Source of the DNA: an uncultured Prevotellaceae bacterium
GTDB taxonomy: Bacteria; Bacteroidota; Bacteroidia; Bacteroidales; Muribaculaceae
Length of the DNA: 64,000 nucleotides
Direction of reading: 5' to 3'
Assembly: GCA_900318065.1 (NCBI GenBank)
Contig: ONIY01000012.1
Coordinates: 1 to 64,000 of the forward strand
Both the position numbers and the translations under genes were made by a program. Shown one piece after another: positions 33,120 through 43,085 of the stretch. The notes beneath the pieces are model-generated. The model saw nothing but the letters and a program-made list of their open reading frames with translations, made no database searches and was not told where the DNA came from. Each line of letters opens with the position of its first letter. Within the stretch, counting starts at the first letter, position 1.

Positions 33120-35042
33120 ATGAACAAAGTAAAGATATATGCCCTGATGCTGCTCACATGCTTTATGGGTGTGAGTTGCGAAGATATTCTTGACGACAAT
33201 GTGAACCCCGACAAGGCTCACTCGATAAATGTTCAGGTAGCACTGCCAGTGGTGGTTTTCTATGCACAGCAAATCAACTATGACCATGCCGAGTATTACA
33301 ACTACTTCTCGCAGTTCCTCACCACCGGCGGCAAGAGCTCGGTGGGCGCCTACTCCTACAAGTGCGAGTGGGAGATGCTCACCATGAACCGTCACCCACA
33401 GTGGCGACGACACTTCTACGACATTGGCGTCAATGCCAAGAACCTGATTCAGTATTCTCAAGACATAGGCTCGCCCAACTATGAGCTCATTGCACGCACC
33501 ATCAGGCTCATGTCAACACAGTTGACCACCGACGCCTTTGGCGACATGCCGCGCTCGCAGGCCTACCTGAGCAACGCGCCCACCTACGACACCCAGGAGA
33601 GCATCTACAAGTGGATGTTTGAGGAGGCCGACGAGCTCATTGGTCTCTATGAGAACCCAGAGTATGCTCAAAATGAGCACAACCTCGTTATCGACAAGGC
33701 TCAGGACCGCGTCTATGCCGGCGACCTCGAGAAGTGGAAAGGACTCGTCTATGCCATCAAGGCTCGACTGCTGCTGCGCAACATCCCCAATGTGGACCGC
33801 AGCCCGGCAATGTGCCAGAAGATTATCGCCGCTGCCGACGCCGCCATCAACCAGTGGCGCAAGGGCGACCTGCTCTACGGCAGCTGGTTTGGCAACGAGC
33901 CGCGCTACAACTTCCAGGAGGGCACCGGCACCGAGAACTGCGTGTGGAGCCTCTCCAAGCCAGTGATCAACAGCTGGGAGTCGCGCTCCAACCTGCTCGA
34001 CAACGCCATCCCAAGCAAGTATTTCATGGTCGACGTGCTGGGCATCAGCGCCCCCGACAACGACCGCTACTCGGGCACCTACAACGGAGGCACCGCCTCG
34101 AGTTTCCAGGGCTATGCCAACGACCCTCGCTGCGTGTTGCTCATGATTCCGCGCACCGGGCCTCAGTCGCTTAGCAACACCACGGCTCAGGTCATCAAGA
34201 TGCGCTATCTCGAGAACAACATAGGCATGAGCACAAGCTACAAGATTGCCAACTACCCCAACCTCTACATGGGTGCTTACTGTGGCGACCGTGCCGCCTA
34301 TAACCCCATCTTCACCATGGAGGAGCTATACTTCATCAAGGCCGAAGCAACCTACTGGCTGGGCAACAAAGCCGAGGCGTGCGCACTTGCCAAGGAAGCC
34401 ACCGAGCACAACATCCAGCGACACCTCGACTTCTTCCTCCAGAAGTACCCCAACCCCAACTACAACGAGAACACCGACAACAAGTATCCTGGACAGGCTA
34501 CCGTGAGCGGCACTCCAGGCTACACACAGGCTCAGTACTGGGAAGGACAGATGAACTCCTTCCTCAACAACGAGGACTACTTCACCTACAGTTCTTCGGG
34601 CAAGCCCACCCTGCGCGTGCCCAAGGCCACCGACCGAGGCAACAAGCACTGGTTCTTCAACCCATCGGAGTACACCCTGAGCGACCTCATGATACAGAAG
34701 TATGTCGCCATGGTTTATCAACCCGAGATGTGGACCGACATGCGACGCTACCATTACAGCAACAAGCGCAACAACTACGGAATAGGCGATGCCAACGAGA
34801 TCATCTATCCCAACCTGCGCAGGCCTTACAACCTCTATGCTGCCTACTGGGTAGACGGCTTGACCGAGGCACAGAAGGAGAACACATGGATTCAGCGCCT
34901 GAACTACGACCCTGAGACCGAGGAGAAATACAACCGCTCGGAGTTGCAGCGACTGGGAGCCTACAAGAACTACAAGTGGCTGCAAGAGCCCATGATATGG
35001 GCACACGCCTATGGTGAGGTCTCTTCTCTCACGGGCGAGTGA
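33120..35042 (+). CDS. SusD/RagB-family surface lipoprotein
   Basis: The product (about 640 residues) has a signal peptide with lipobox FMGVSC followed by EDILDDN, acidic residues that fit surface export. The start could also be 33111 (three residues longer); 33120 opens directly with the basic region. The helical body fits the SusD-like_2 group (family PF12771): YYNYFSQFLTTGGKSS near 60, the TPR-like repeats near 100-260 and a late WTDMRRYHYSNKRNN motif. It acts as the lid of the SusC transporter and binds the ligand outside the cell. The ligand class cannot be told from sequence. Confidence 0.94.
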   Translation: MNKVKIYALMLLTCFMGVSCEDILDDNVNPDKAHSINVQVALPVVVFYAQQINYDHAEYYNYFSQFLTTGGKSSVGAYSYKCEWEMLTMNRHPQWRRHFYDIGVNAKNLIQYSQDIGSPNYELIARTIRLMSTQLTTDAFGDMPRSQAYLSNAPTYDTQESIYKWMFEEADELIGLYENPEYAQNEHNLVIDKAQDRVYAGDLEKWKGLVYAIKARLLLRNIPNVDRSPAMCQKIIAAADAAINQWRKGDLLYGSWFGNEPRYNFQEGTGTENCVWSLSKPVINSWESRSNLLDNAIPSKYFMVDVLGISAPDNDRYSGTYNGGTASSFQGYANDPRCVLLMIPRTGPQSLSNTTAQVIKMRYLENNIGMSTSYKIANYPNLYMGAYCGDRAAYNPIFTMEELYFIKAEATYWLGNKAEACALAKEATEHNIQRHLDFFLQKYPNPNYNENTDNKYPGQATVSGTPGYTQAQYWEGQMNSFLNNEDYFTYSSSGKPTLRVPKATDRGNKHWFFNPSEYTLSDLMIQKYVAMVYQPEMWTDMRRYHYSNKRNNYGIGDANEIIYPNLRRPYNLYAAYWVDGLTEAQKENTWIQRLNYDPETEEKYNRSELQRLGAYKNYKWLQEPMIWAHAYGEVSSLTGE

Positions 35043-35085
35043 TTATGAACGAGGAATAATATTATTTTTAAAGTTTATAAGAATT

Positions 35086-36132
35086 ATGAAGATACTTAAT
35101 ATATTAGGTTGTGTGGCGCTGGCGGCAGCGGTGATGTCGTCGTGTGCCGTGCACGACCCCTTTGCCGACAACATGGAGATAGGCCAGGTGGTGCCCACCG
35201 TCTCATGGGAGTTCAGCGATGTTGCCAAGGCTGGCGGATATGTCAATTTCAAGGCAAAGTACTACACCAGCGACGACCACACCATCGACCATTGCGAGGT
35301 GTGGGGACTGGTAACACGCACCACCGAGGCATCGGCAACCTGCCGCCTCACCACCTCGCTGTCCTACACCAAGACGGTGAGCTCGACCGACACCGTTCGC
35401 AACTATGTGAAATATGCCAGCTACCCTCACAGCAAGGCCGAGTGGGATGGACATGAGTATGTCCTTGTCGACTCCTTCCCGGTGTCGGCAACTCTGGCAC
35501 CGGTCAACTGGGTGGAGCCCGACGAATTTGACGAGGAGCGCTTCGACATGTACTACCCCGCCACTTTCAAGCAGGAGTTTGTCGACCATGTGGTGAATTA
35601 CCTCACCCGCGACAGCACCTACTACAACGACCTGCGCAACATCTACATCAACTACGACTTCACTGCCCAGCAGTTTGAGCAGCTCAATGCCAAGTATGGC
35701 GTTTCGATTCCCACCGAGACCGAGAGTGGCAACAAGAGCGACCTGTGGTTTGTCAACCCCGATGTCGTTGACCATTACTACTACATCACCGTCGACGATG
35801 CCGGCGTCAAGACCGAGCACGAGATTGCGACGCCCGACCAGGCGCCTGCCGGCGTCAACGTCTACGACGTGTATCAGTCGTGTGCCTGGGTCTACAGCCG
35901 CTACAGCGACGACACCGGTGGCCGCATCACCTCGGTGCGCAAGGAGTACATGCCCTACTGGAAAGACCTCATCAGCCAGATTCCTTTCCAGGACTGGATT
36001 TTCAACCAAGGCACCAACAAGTACACAATCGTGTTCACTCGCAGCTACATCCTCTATCCCGTCTTCCAGGTCTATGACGAGACAGGCAAGATGGGCAAGG
36101 ACACCGAGACCAAAGCTATCAACCTCAACTAA
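35086..36132 (+). CDS. SusE-position surface lipoprotein
   Basis: The start at 35086 opens MKILNILGCVALAAAVMSSC, a lipoprotein signal (Cys20). An upstream in-frame ATG at 35011 overlaps the SusD gene and is unlikely. The mature part begins with a beta-sandwich-like region (VSWEFSDVAKAGGYVNFKAKYYTSDDH, in two parts, about 41-70). A more mixed C-terminal part follows with many Tyr and Asp. No family was recognised. Its place directly after SusD suggests a SusE/SusF-like binding partner in the same complex. Confidence 0.8.
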   Translation: MKILNILGCVALAAAVMSSCAVHDPFADNMEIGQVVPTVSWEFSDVAKAGGYVNFKAKYYTSDDHTIDHCEVWGLVTRTTEASATCRLTTSLSYTKTVSSTDTVRNYVKYASYPHSKAEWDGHEYVLVDSFPVSATLAPVNWVEPDEFDEERFDMYYPATFKQEFVDHVVNYLTRDSTYYNDLRNIYINYDFTAQQFEQLNAKYGVSIPTETESGNKSDLWFVNPDVVDHYYYITVDDAGVKTEHEIATPDQAPAGVNVYDVYQSCAWVYSRYSDDTGGRITSVRKEYMPYWKDLISQIPFQDWIFNQGTNKYTIVFTRSYILYPVFQVYDETGKMGKDTETKAINLN

Positions 36133-36147
36133 AACATCACCAAGGTT

Positions 36148-37863
36148 ATGAAAACACTAAAGAAAATAGCATTATTGGCACTGATGGTGACAACAATGGC
36201 CTCCTGTGTGGAGAAAGAGCCCGTCTATGGCAACTTCCCAGGCAGCAAGGACGTTGACTTCACTTATAATGTCGATGGAGATGAATACACTCTCGATTTC
36301 TATGTGGTGTCGACTATCAAGTTCAACAACACCAGTTCCATGAGTGGCGATGTGACTTGGGACTTTGGTGACGGAACCACCTCGACCGACCAGAACCCCA
36401 CCCACAAGTTTGCCAAGGCTGGCATCTACAACGTGAGCCTTACGGTCGACGGAGTGGGCACGCAGTCCTATCCCTTGCTCATCTACGACATTGCCCCCGT
36501 GCTCAGTGTTGCCGAGCAAAGCTCTTCACCCGTTGTCATCAACGACGTGACGGTGCTGCTCAACATCCAGCTTCCCAACCCCGAGGACCTGGAGTGCAAG
36601 TATGTGTGGAAGTTCCCCGAGGGCACGTTGCTCGAAGACGGCACTCCCATCACCGAGTTCACTGGCTTCAGTCACAGCGACGGCAGCATCGACAACCCTG
36701 GCAAGCTCAAGTTCAGGAACATTGGTTCGCAGAAGATTGAACTGATGACATGGTTTGACATCAACGGCGAGAACCGCCGCCTCGAGGACAGCTACGTCAA
36801 CGTGCAGGTGGGCTCGTCAATTCCATGCCCCACTCTCTACTATGCAGTGAAGGGCGGTAACATCAAGGCCTATAAACTTGTGGACATGAGCCAGTTGCCA
36901 TCGGGCACCAAGAACATGCCCTTCGACATGGGTGTCAACTCAGGCAGCATGCCCACCAATCTGGTCTTTGCCACTGTCGAAGACAAGGACTATGTCTACA
37001 TCCTCGACTGCGGCAAGCAGTACTACTATGTCAACGACGAGAATGGCGTGCTGGGCGACGGCAAGATTAGCGTGATGACTGCCGACGGCACCGACGTGAG
37101 CACCATGGTGTCTAACGTGGGAAGGCAGGCCTTCAACGACCCGTTCCAGGGTTTCAGCGACGGCACCTACCTCTATTACACCGACCGCAACACCGGCATC
37201 CGCCGCCTGCCTCTCACCGCTCGCGGCGAGGTGGAGAACACCGTCTACTCGAGCACCGCTGGCTACTTCTGCGTGAACAACATGCTCAACTACTACGGCA
37301 ACGGCATTGCCTACGGTGCCATCCACACAGGCCTGTTGCAAGACCGCAACGGCGTGTTCTGGTGGGGCAAGAACTACTCGGGCAACGGCATCTACCGCTT
37401 CACCGTGGCCGACATTGGCGAGGCATCGTCGACCAAGCCGGGACCCATCCCCTATCCCATCGTGCTGTCGGCAACTCAGCCACGAGCCTTCGTCCTCGAC
37501 GAGGACCTGGGCAACCTCTACGTGTGGATGTGCAAGGGCGGCACTCCTGGCCCCGGGTTCACCTGCTACCCCATTCCTGGCGCTACGCAGGGTCTGGACT
37601 ATGACCAGTACACCACCTTCATCAATATGGAGGCCGACCCTGAGAACACCACTGCCGACGAGGGCGTCTACACCACCCAGTTTGCCGTCGACGCAGTCAC
37701 CCACTTCGTCTACTTTGGCTTCCGCGCCGCCAGCACCGAGAACACCTACACCACTGGCTTGATGTACTTCAACCCCAACGACAAGAAGGTGTATAACTTC
37801 AACAACAACGACGAGCGCATCCTGGGCTTGTGCATCAACCCACGCCTCACCCAGCTGTTCTAG
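36148..37863 (+). CDS. Surface lipoprotein with PKD domain and propeller-like C-terminal part
   Basis: The 571-residue protein has a lipobox (TMASC, Cys20) and a PKD domain (about 40-115) with WDFGDGTTSTDQNPTHKF. A second sandwich-like region follows (about 125-225). From about 230 onward the repeating pattern (NLVFATVEDKDYVYILD, YLYYTDRNTGIRRLPL, GNLYVWMCKGG, THFVYFGFR) suggests a beta propeller, which in this setting often binds polymers. It is the last gene of the SusC-SusD operon, 15 bases after the preceding gene. The substrate is unknown; no hydrolase is inside the operon, but secreted peptidases follow. Confidence 0.85.
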   Translation: MKTLKKIALLALMVTTMASCVEKEPVYGNFPGSKDVDFTYNVDGDEYTLDFYVVSTIKFNNTSSMSGDVTWDFGDGTTSTDQNPTHKFAKAGIYNVSLTVDGVGTQSYPLLIYDIAPVLSVAEQSSSPVVINDVTVLLNIQLPNPEDLECKYVWKFPEGTLLEDGTPITEFTGFSHSDGSIDNPGKLKFRNIGSQKIELMTWFDINGENRRLEDSYVNVQVGSSIPCPTLYYAVKGGNIKAYKLVDMSQLPSGTKNMPFDMGVNSGSMPTNLVFATVEDKDYVYILDCGKQYYYVNDENGVLGDGKISVMTADGTDVSTMVSNVGRQAFNDPFQGFSDGTYLYYTDRNTGIRRLPLTARGEVENTVYSSTAGYFCVNNMLNYYGNGIAYGAIHTGLLQDRNGVFWWGKNYSGNGIYRFTVADIGEASSTKPGPIPYPIVLSATQPRAFVLDEDLGNLYVWMCKGGTPGPGFTCYPIPGATQGLDYDQYTTFINMEADPENTTADEGVYTTQFAVDAVTHFVYFGFRAASTENTYTTGLMYFNPNDKKVYNFNNNDERILGLCINPRLTQLF

Positions 37864-37896
37864 CACAACGCTGCTAGCACAGCCCACTCAACCTCT

Positions 37897-37939
37897 CAAC
37901 AATCCCGTTGCCTCCACCCTGCTGGCGACGGGATTGTTG
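37897..37939 (+). terminator. Stem-loop after the SusC-SusD operon
   Basis: CAACAATCCCGT (37897-37908) pairs with ACGGGATTGTTG (37928-37939) around a 19-base loop. No T run follows, so it may be an mRNA end-protecting stem rather than a classic terminator. Confidence 0.65.
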
Positions 37940-38051
37940 CATTCCTCCCGCCGCGCCCTCAAGCCTCACTGGTGCAGTGCGTTTTTTATGTTTTACAATA
38001 TGTTTTTGTGTTTTAGTAAGGGTTTTAGGGGTGAATGTGCGTTTTTTTGAC

Positions 38052-38059
38052 TATCTTTG
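38052..38059 (+). promoter_or_regulatory. -7 box of the first S8 peptidase gene
   Basis: TATCTTTG, 50 bases before the start codon at 38110. The same octamer stands 52 bases before the paralogous gene at 41757. Confidence 0.55.
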
Positions 38060-38109
38060 AAAGATTTTTCTCACAGCTTAATCATTAACACATTTATATA
38101 AGACATTTT

Positions 38110-41100
38110 ATGAGAAGATTATTTCTATTGATTGCGCTCCTGTTGTCGCTCACAATGGTTGCCAACGACAAGCTTAGCGCACCCACTCAGATGTTCCTGC
38201 ACGACTATTCCACAGGGACTTTGCAGCACGACGGCAAGAGCCTCTTTGCCAAGGTCAACAAAGTGAACGGCACCGAGGCAATCGACTGCTTCATAACCCT
38301 CAACGGCACCTCCACAGCACAAATCGAGGCTCTGGGAGTGACCATCACAGGACGATTTGATGACCTGGTAACCGCCCAGGTGCCCATCGACAAGATAGAG
38401 AAGGTGGCAGGTCTGACCACCGTTGAGAGCCTTGCCATCTCTCAACAAGCACGCCACATGACCGACCAGGCCAAGAACGTGACCAAAGCTCTCCAGGCAT
38501 GGAACGGCACGAGCAACGGCTTGCCTCAGGACTACAAGGGCAACGGCGTTGTGGTGGGAGTGATTGACAGCGGTATCGACTTCAACCATCGCGCATTTCT
38601 TGACAGTAACGGCAACACACGCATCAAGGCTGCCTATCTGCCCAACGCCACCAACGCCAACGGCGGCACCCACCCCACCGTGGGCTCCACCACGCTGAGT
38701 GGCTACCACTACACCACCCCCGAGCAGATTGCAAGCCTCACCACCGACTACAATGGCGAGAGTCACGGCACGCACACTAGTGGCTGCGCCGGAGGCTCGC
38801 TCGTCAACGGATATGCCGGCATGGCTCCCGAGTGCGACCTGGTGCTGTGCGGACTGGGGTCGAGCATGAGCCAAACGTCGATTGCCAATAGCGCCAAATA
38901 TATTGCCAACTATGCCAAGTCGCAGGGCAAGCCCTGTGTCATCAGCATCAGCTTGGGAAACAACACCGGTCCTCACGATGGCTCGAGCAGCATTTGTCGC
39001 GCCTATGACCAGGTTGCCAACCAGTATGGTGCCATCATCCTGCTTGCCGCAGGCAACGAGGCCGACGCCACCGGCTTCGCCTCCAAGACTCTCACAAGCG
39101 ACAGCGACCCATTTGTCATCATGCACGAGACCAGCAGCGGTGGAGCCAACGTGGCACCATCGTCCTATGGCACTCCTGTCATGGACATCTGGGGCAAGAA
39201 CAACGAGCCCCTCACTCTCAAAGTGCTTGTGACCAACAAGAACACCGGTGCTATCGCCTACACCAGCGACGACATCACCAGCGGCACCACGCTCACCACT
39301 GCCGAGCTGGGCACCTACTTCAGCACCGCCAGCGTGAGCATCTACTTCAGCAGCGCCAACAACAGGAAAAACATCTATATCCAGCCCAACGTGAAGGGTG
39401 CCAAGAACCCTAACTACCGTCTCACCTACATAGTGACCAGCACCGCAGGCAACACAATCTATGCTTGGACCGACGGCGGATACTCGTCGAAAATCGCCTC
39501 CAGCGGCAAAATCAACGGTTATACCCTCACCAAGGGACAAGCCGACGGCACTATGTGCGACGACATCACCGGCAGCAAGACAATCAGCGTGGGCGCTATG
39601 GCGTCGCGCTCTTCGTCCAACTACCCTTACAGCATCAACGATGTCGCCTATTTCTCCAGCTATGGCACCGACTGCAACGGTGTGAACCACCCATTTATCA
39701 CCGCACCAGGCCACTATGTGATCTCCTCGCTCAACGGCTATGACAGCGCCAGCACCTACGGATATTCCTACAGGATTCTCTACAACGGACGCTACCACTA
39801 CTGGGGCGAGATGAGCGGCACCTCCATGGCAACTCCTGTGGCTGCCGGCGTGGTAGCCCTCTTGCTGCAGGCCTATCCCGAGATCAACCTCGATGAGATG
39901 AGAGAAGCCATTGCCAGTAGCGCCACGGCCTATGTCAATCCCTCCAGTCCTCCCAAGCAGCGTGGTCACGGCATCATCAATGCCCTCGACGGCATCTCCT
40001 ACGTGCTGCAGCAGAGCATCACCCCCAGGATTCTTGCCAGCAAGACCAGCTTCAACCTCACTGGCTATGTGGGCGACACCATCACCACCACGGTAGATGT
40101 TCAGGGCCGCAACCTCACCCAGGGACTCTCGATAACCGTTGATGGTCCCGAGGACTACACAGTAGAACCCGCCAGCCTCACCAACGACGAGATTATGGCT
40201 GGCGCCACCATCACCATCAAGTACACTCCCACCGCTGCCGGCACCACCACCGCTGCCATCAACCTCAACAGCGCTGGCGCCGAGCAAGTAACCCTCAACG
40301 TCAACGGTGTGGCACAGGAAAAGACGCCCACCTTGACAGTGAGCCCCACCACACTCAGCTTCACCGCCTTTGCCGGAGGCCAGGCAACCAAGACTTTCCG
40401 CGTCTACGGAACGTTCATTGGCGACGATGTGAACATCGCCAGCGACAACGAGTTGTTCACCGTGAGTCCAAGCACCATCGCGGCAAGCGAATATGAGAAC
40501 AGCAGCTATGCTGTCGTGACAGTGACCTACTCGCCCACCAGCGCCGGTTCTCACAATGCGACACTCACCATTAGCAGCACTGGCGCTCAAGACGTAGCAC
40601 TGCCAGTCACCGGCACAGCAACAATCAACTTCGTAGCGCCTCACGCTACCGATGCCACACAGGTGACAGGCAATTCGTTTGTCGCCAACTGGGAGGCGTG
40701 CCCGTTTGCCTCAAGCTACACCCTGCGTGTCAAGCCCATGGCAGTAACCGACAGATTCTTCACCGAGACATTTGCCAAGTGCACCAAGGAGAGCTCCACT
40801 AACATTGCCAACTCCCTCAACAACTACACCGACAACACGGGATGGGCTGGCGCCTATGTCTATCAAGCTGTGGGAGGAATAAGGCTGGGTGCCACCAGCA
40901 ACAATGGCGTGCTGATGACTCCGGCTATCGACTTCTCGACAAGCGGTGGCAAGGTGAGCGTGAAGTTCACGGCTAGTGCCTATGACACCGACACCGATTG
41001 CCCGCTCACCGTGAGCTGCGGCGACAACGCCGAGTCAATTGAGATTCCCACAAGCGACGAGGGCACCTACATCGTTGTCCTCGACTGTCCCGAAGCCGAT

Positions 41101-41532
41101 GGGCAGAAGATTAGGTTTGCCACCACCATCAAGAAGAAGCGCGTGGTGATCACTGGCGTGGAAATCTATGCCGGCGACATCACCGACGAGAGCACTGCTG
41201 GCGAACCAATGCTCTTTGAGGGCATCACTGCCACACATTACAAGGTGAGCGGATTGACTCCCGAGACTACCTACATCTACGACGTCATGGCATTCTACGG
41301 CACCGAGCCAAGCAGTTGGTCTAATCTCATTGAGGTAATCACCCACGATGGTGGCGCACCCATTGCTGGCGACGTGAACGGCGACGGTGAGGTGACCAGT
41401 GCCGACATCACAGCCCTTTACAGTTACTTGCTCACTGGCGACACCAGCAGCCTGGTCAATGGTGACCAGGACGGCGACGGTGTAATCACATCGGGCGACG
41501 TGACAACAGTCTATAGTGTGCTGCTTTATTAA
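38110..41532 (+). CDS. Secreted subtilisin-family (S8) peptidase with dockerin-like tail
   Basis: The 1140-residue protein has a signal peptide and a propeptide-like region (about 50-110). The S8 domain carries Asp153 (VIDSGIDFNH), His219 (ESHGTHTSG) and Ser572 (GTSMATP); the wide gap before Ser reflects an inserted domain at about 345-480. Two HYDIN/sandwich repeats (about 637-840), an Fn3-like unit, a jelly-roll-like module (about 880-1030) and a last Fn3-like unit follow. The C-terminal dockerin-like pair GDVNGDGEVTSADITALYSY and GDQDGDGVITSGDVTTVYSV keeps the D-x-N/D-x-D-G-x5-D calcium loops. It should degrade protein outside the cell. Confidence 0.93.
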   Translation: MRRLFLLIALLLSLTMVANDKLSAPTQMFLHDYSTGTLQHDGKSLFAKVNKVNGTEAIDCFITLNGTSTAQIEALGVTITGRFDDLVTAQVPIDKIEKVAGLTTVESLAISQQARHMTDQAKNVTKALQAWNGTSNGLPQDYKGNGVVVGVIDSGIDFNHRAFLDSNGNTRIKAAYLPNATNANGGTHPTVGSTTLSGYHYTTPEQIASLTTDYNGESHGTHTSGCAGGSLVNGYAGMAPECDLVLCGLGSSMSQTSIANSAKYIANYAKSQGKPCVISISLGNNTGPHDGSSSICRAYDQVANQYGAIILLAAGNEADATGFASKTLTSDSDPFVIMHETSSGGANVAPSSYGTPVMDIWGKNNEPLTLKVLVTNKNTGAIAYTSDDITSGTTLTTAELGTYFSTASVSIYFSSANNRKNIYIQPNVKGAKNPNYRLTYIVTSTAGNTIYAWTDGGYSSKIASSGKINGYTLTKGQADGTMCDDITGSKTISVGAMASRSSSNYPYSINDVAYFSSYGTDCNGVNHPFITAPGHYVISSLNGYDSASTYGYSYRILYNGRYHYWGEMSGTSMATPVAAGVVALLLQAYPEINLDEMREAIASSATAYVNPSSPPKQRGHGIINALDGISYVLQQSITPRILASKTSFNLTGYVGDTITTTVDVQGRNLTQGLSITVDGPEDYTVEPASLTNDEIMAGATITIKYTPTAAGTTTAAINLNSAGAEQVTLNVNGVAQEKTPTLTVSPTTLSFTAFAGGQATKTFRVYGTFIGDDVNIASDNELFTVSPSTIAASEYENSSYAVVTVTYSPTSAGSHNATLTISSTGAQDVALPVTGTATINFVAPHATDATQVTGNSFVANWEACPFASSYTLRVKPMAVTDRFFTETFAKCTKESSTNIANSLNNYTDNTGWAGAYVYQAVGGIRLGATSNNGVLMTPAIDFSTSGGKVSVKFTASAYDTDTDCPLTVSCGDNAESIEIPTSDEGTYIVVLDCPEADGQKIRFATTIKKKRVVITGVEIYAGDITDESTAGEPMLFEGITATHYKVSGLTPETTYIYDVMAFYGTEPSSWSNLIEVITHDGGAPIAGDVNGDGEVTSADITALYSYLLTGDTSSLVNGDQDGDGVITSGDVTTVYSVLLY

Positions 41533-41604
41533 TATCGTCAATGCGACGATTAGCATTGAGTGCTTACAAATCATAAGTTGCATTTTATTGCACTAAACAT
41601 ACTG

Positions 41605-41633
41605 AAAAAACACCCCCGCGGGGGTGTTTTTTT
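41605..41633 (+). terminator. Strong terminator after the first S8 gene
   Basis: A perfect stem AACACCCCC-GC-GGGGGTGTT with A and T tracts on both sides. Confidence 0.95.
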
Positions 41634-41696
41634 GTATTTTTAATCTTTTATATTGTCCTTTTAGTAACAATGTGATGTGTTTTCCATTTTTTTCAG

Positions 41697-41704
41697 TATC
41701 TTTG
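41697..41704 (+). promoter_or_regulatory. -7 box of the second S8 peptidase gene
   Basis: TATCTTTG, 52 bases before the start codon at 41757. No -33 TTTG is apparent. Confidence 0.5.
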
Positions 41705-41756
41705 GGAGTTTTTTTATAGACCTTATTTTTTAGTTTTAATTTTTAATATTATTCAC

Positions 41757-43085
41757 ATGAGAAGATTCTTTCTAATCTTAATGGCGGTTAGCGTGTCTTT
41801 AGCCATGATGGCGGGCGACAAGCTAAGCGCACCAATGAAGGTGTTCCTGCAGCAACGCACCAACGTGACTGCTCAGGCAACTCCTGAAGGCAAGTCAATT
41901 CTTGCCTCTCCTAAAAAAGTGAATGGAGTGGAGTATGTTGAATGCTTCATTTCCCTTAATTCTCCTTCGATAGCCGAACTAGAGGCTAACGGAGTGAAGG
42001 TAACTGGTAAGTTCAGCGACTTCGTTATTGCCAGTATTCCTGTCAACAAAATTGAAAGCGTTGCGCGCCTGCAGTGCGTTAAGCAAGTGGGCATCTCACG
42101 TAACGTTAGATTGCTAACTGATGTGGCTAAAGGAATTGTAAAAGCCGACAAGGCATGGGACGGCACCAACTATGGCCTTCCTCAGGGCTACACTGGACAA
42201 GGTGTAGTTGTTGGTCTTATCGACGACGGTATCCAGTTCAACCACCGTGCATTCCTCGACGACAACGGCAACACACGCGTGAAAGCGGTTTATATGCCTA
42301 ATGCCTCCAGTGCCAACGGCGGTACTAAAGCAACAATCGACGGCGTGCAGCTCATGGGTTACCAGTACACCACTCCAAGTCAAATTGCCAACCTCACCTG
42401 CGACGACAATAGCGAGAGCCATGGTACTCACACCTCGGGTATCGCTGCTGGTTCGCATGTAGGCAACTATTCCGGTATGGCACCCGAGGCCGACCTGATT
42501 CTTGCAGGTTGCGGCGCTTCGCTCACCGACAATGCCATCATGAGTTCGGCAAAGTATATTGGATGGTATGCTCAGCAACTGGGCAAGCCATGTGTAATAA
42601 GCATCAGTTTGGGTAGCGACATTGGTCCTCACGATGGTATGAGCCTTATCAGCCGTGCCTATACCGAGGTTGCCAACACCTATGGCGCAGTGATTCTGCT
42701 TGCTGCAGGTAACGAGGCCGACATCCTTGGTCATGCTCACAAGACACTCTCAAGCAGCGACGATTACATTGCTGTCACCAACAATGTTTCTGGCAGCTGG
42801 TGGGGCTCTGCCACTGGTTCTTGCGACATCTGGAACAGCACCAGCGACCAGCTTCAGGTGAAAGTGATTGTTAACGGTTCGCAGAGCGACTGGATGACCA
42901 GCGGCACCTATAGCGGTGTTACCGTTGAAGGCGCTGTAGATGCCTATAACAATCGTTATCAGCTTTACATTGAGAGCTCTGAATCTAGCGCAACTTATGT
43001 TATCAAGGGCCAGGCAGGCAACACCATTAACGTTAGGGCGATGTTGCCTACTTCTCGAGCTACGGTGTTGACTGCAACGGTGTGA
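41757..43085 (+). CDS. 5' half of a broken S8 peptidase gene (Asp and His of the triad)
   Basis: The 442-residue reading frame is closely related to residues 1-460 of the peptidase at 38110. It has a signal peptide, propeptide, Asp156 (LIDDGIQFNH) and His222 (ESHGTHTSG). After GQAGNTINV the frame leaves the family and stops 18 codons later. Compared with the paralog, about 60 codons (from the segment after GNTI to NDVAYFSSYG) are missing, and the join changes frame. The other frame reads DVAYFSSYGVDCNGVNQPF straight into the next half. This looks like a deletion plus frameshift; a collapsed assembly is the alternative. Confidence 0.85.
   Translation: MRRFFLILMAVSVSLAMMAGDKLSAPMKVFLQQRTNVTAQATPEGKSILASPKKVNGVEYVECFISLNSPSIAELEANGVKVTGKFSDFVIASIPVNKIESVARLQCVKQVGISRNVRLLTDVAKGIVKADKAWDGTNYGLPQGYTGQGVVVGLIDDGIQFNHRAFLDDNGNTRVKAVYMPNASSANGGTKATIDGVQLMGYQYTTPSQIANLTCDDNSESHGTHTSGIAAGSHVGNYSGMAPEADLILAGCGASLTDNAIMSSAKYIGWYAQQLGKPCVISISLGSDIGPHDGMSLISRAYTEVANTYGAVILLAAGNEADILGHAHKTLSSSDDYIAVTNNVSGSWWGSATGSCDIWNSTSDQLQVKVIVNGSQSDWMTSGTYSGVTVEGAVDAYNNRYQLYIESSESSATYVIKGQAGNTINVRAMLPTSRATVLTATV

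Noticed and set aside
38125..40644. 839-codon antisense frame in the first S8 peptidase gene
   Set aside because: The sense frame has the complete catalytic triad and tail; the antisense frame has no domain and results from codon bias.
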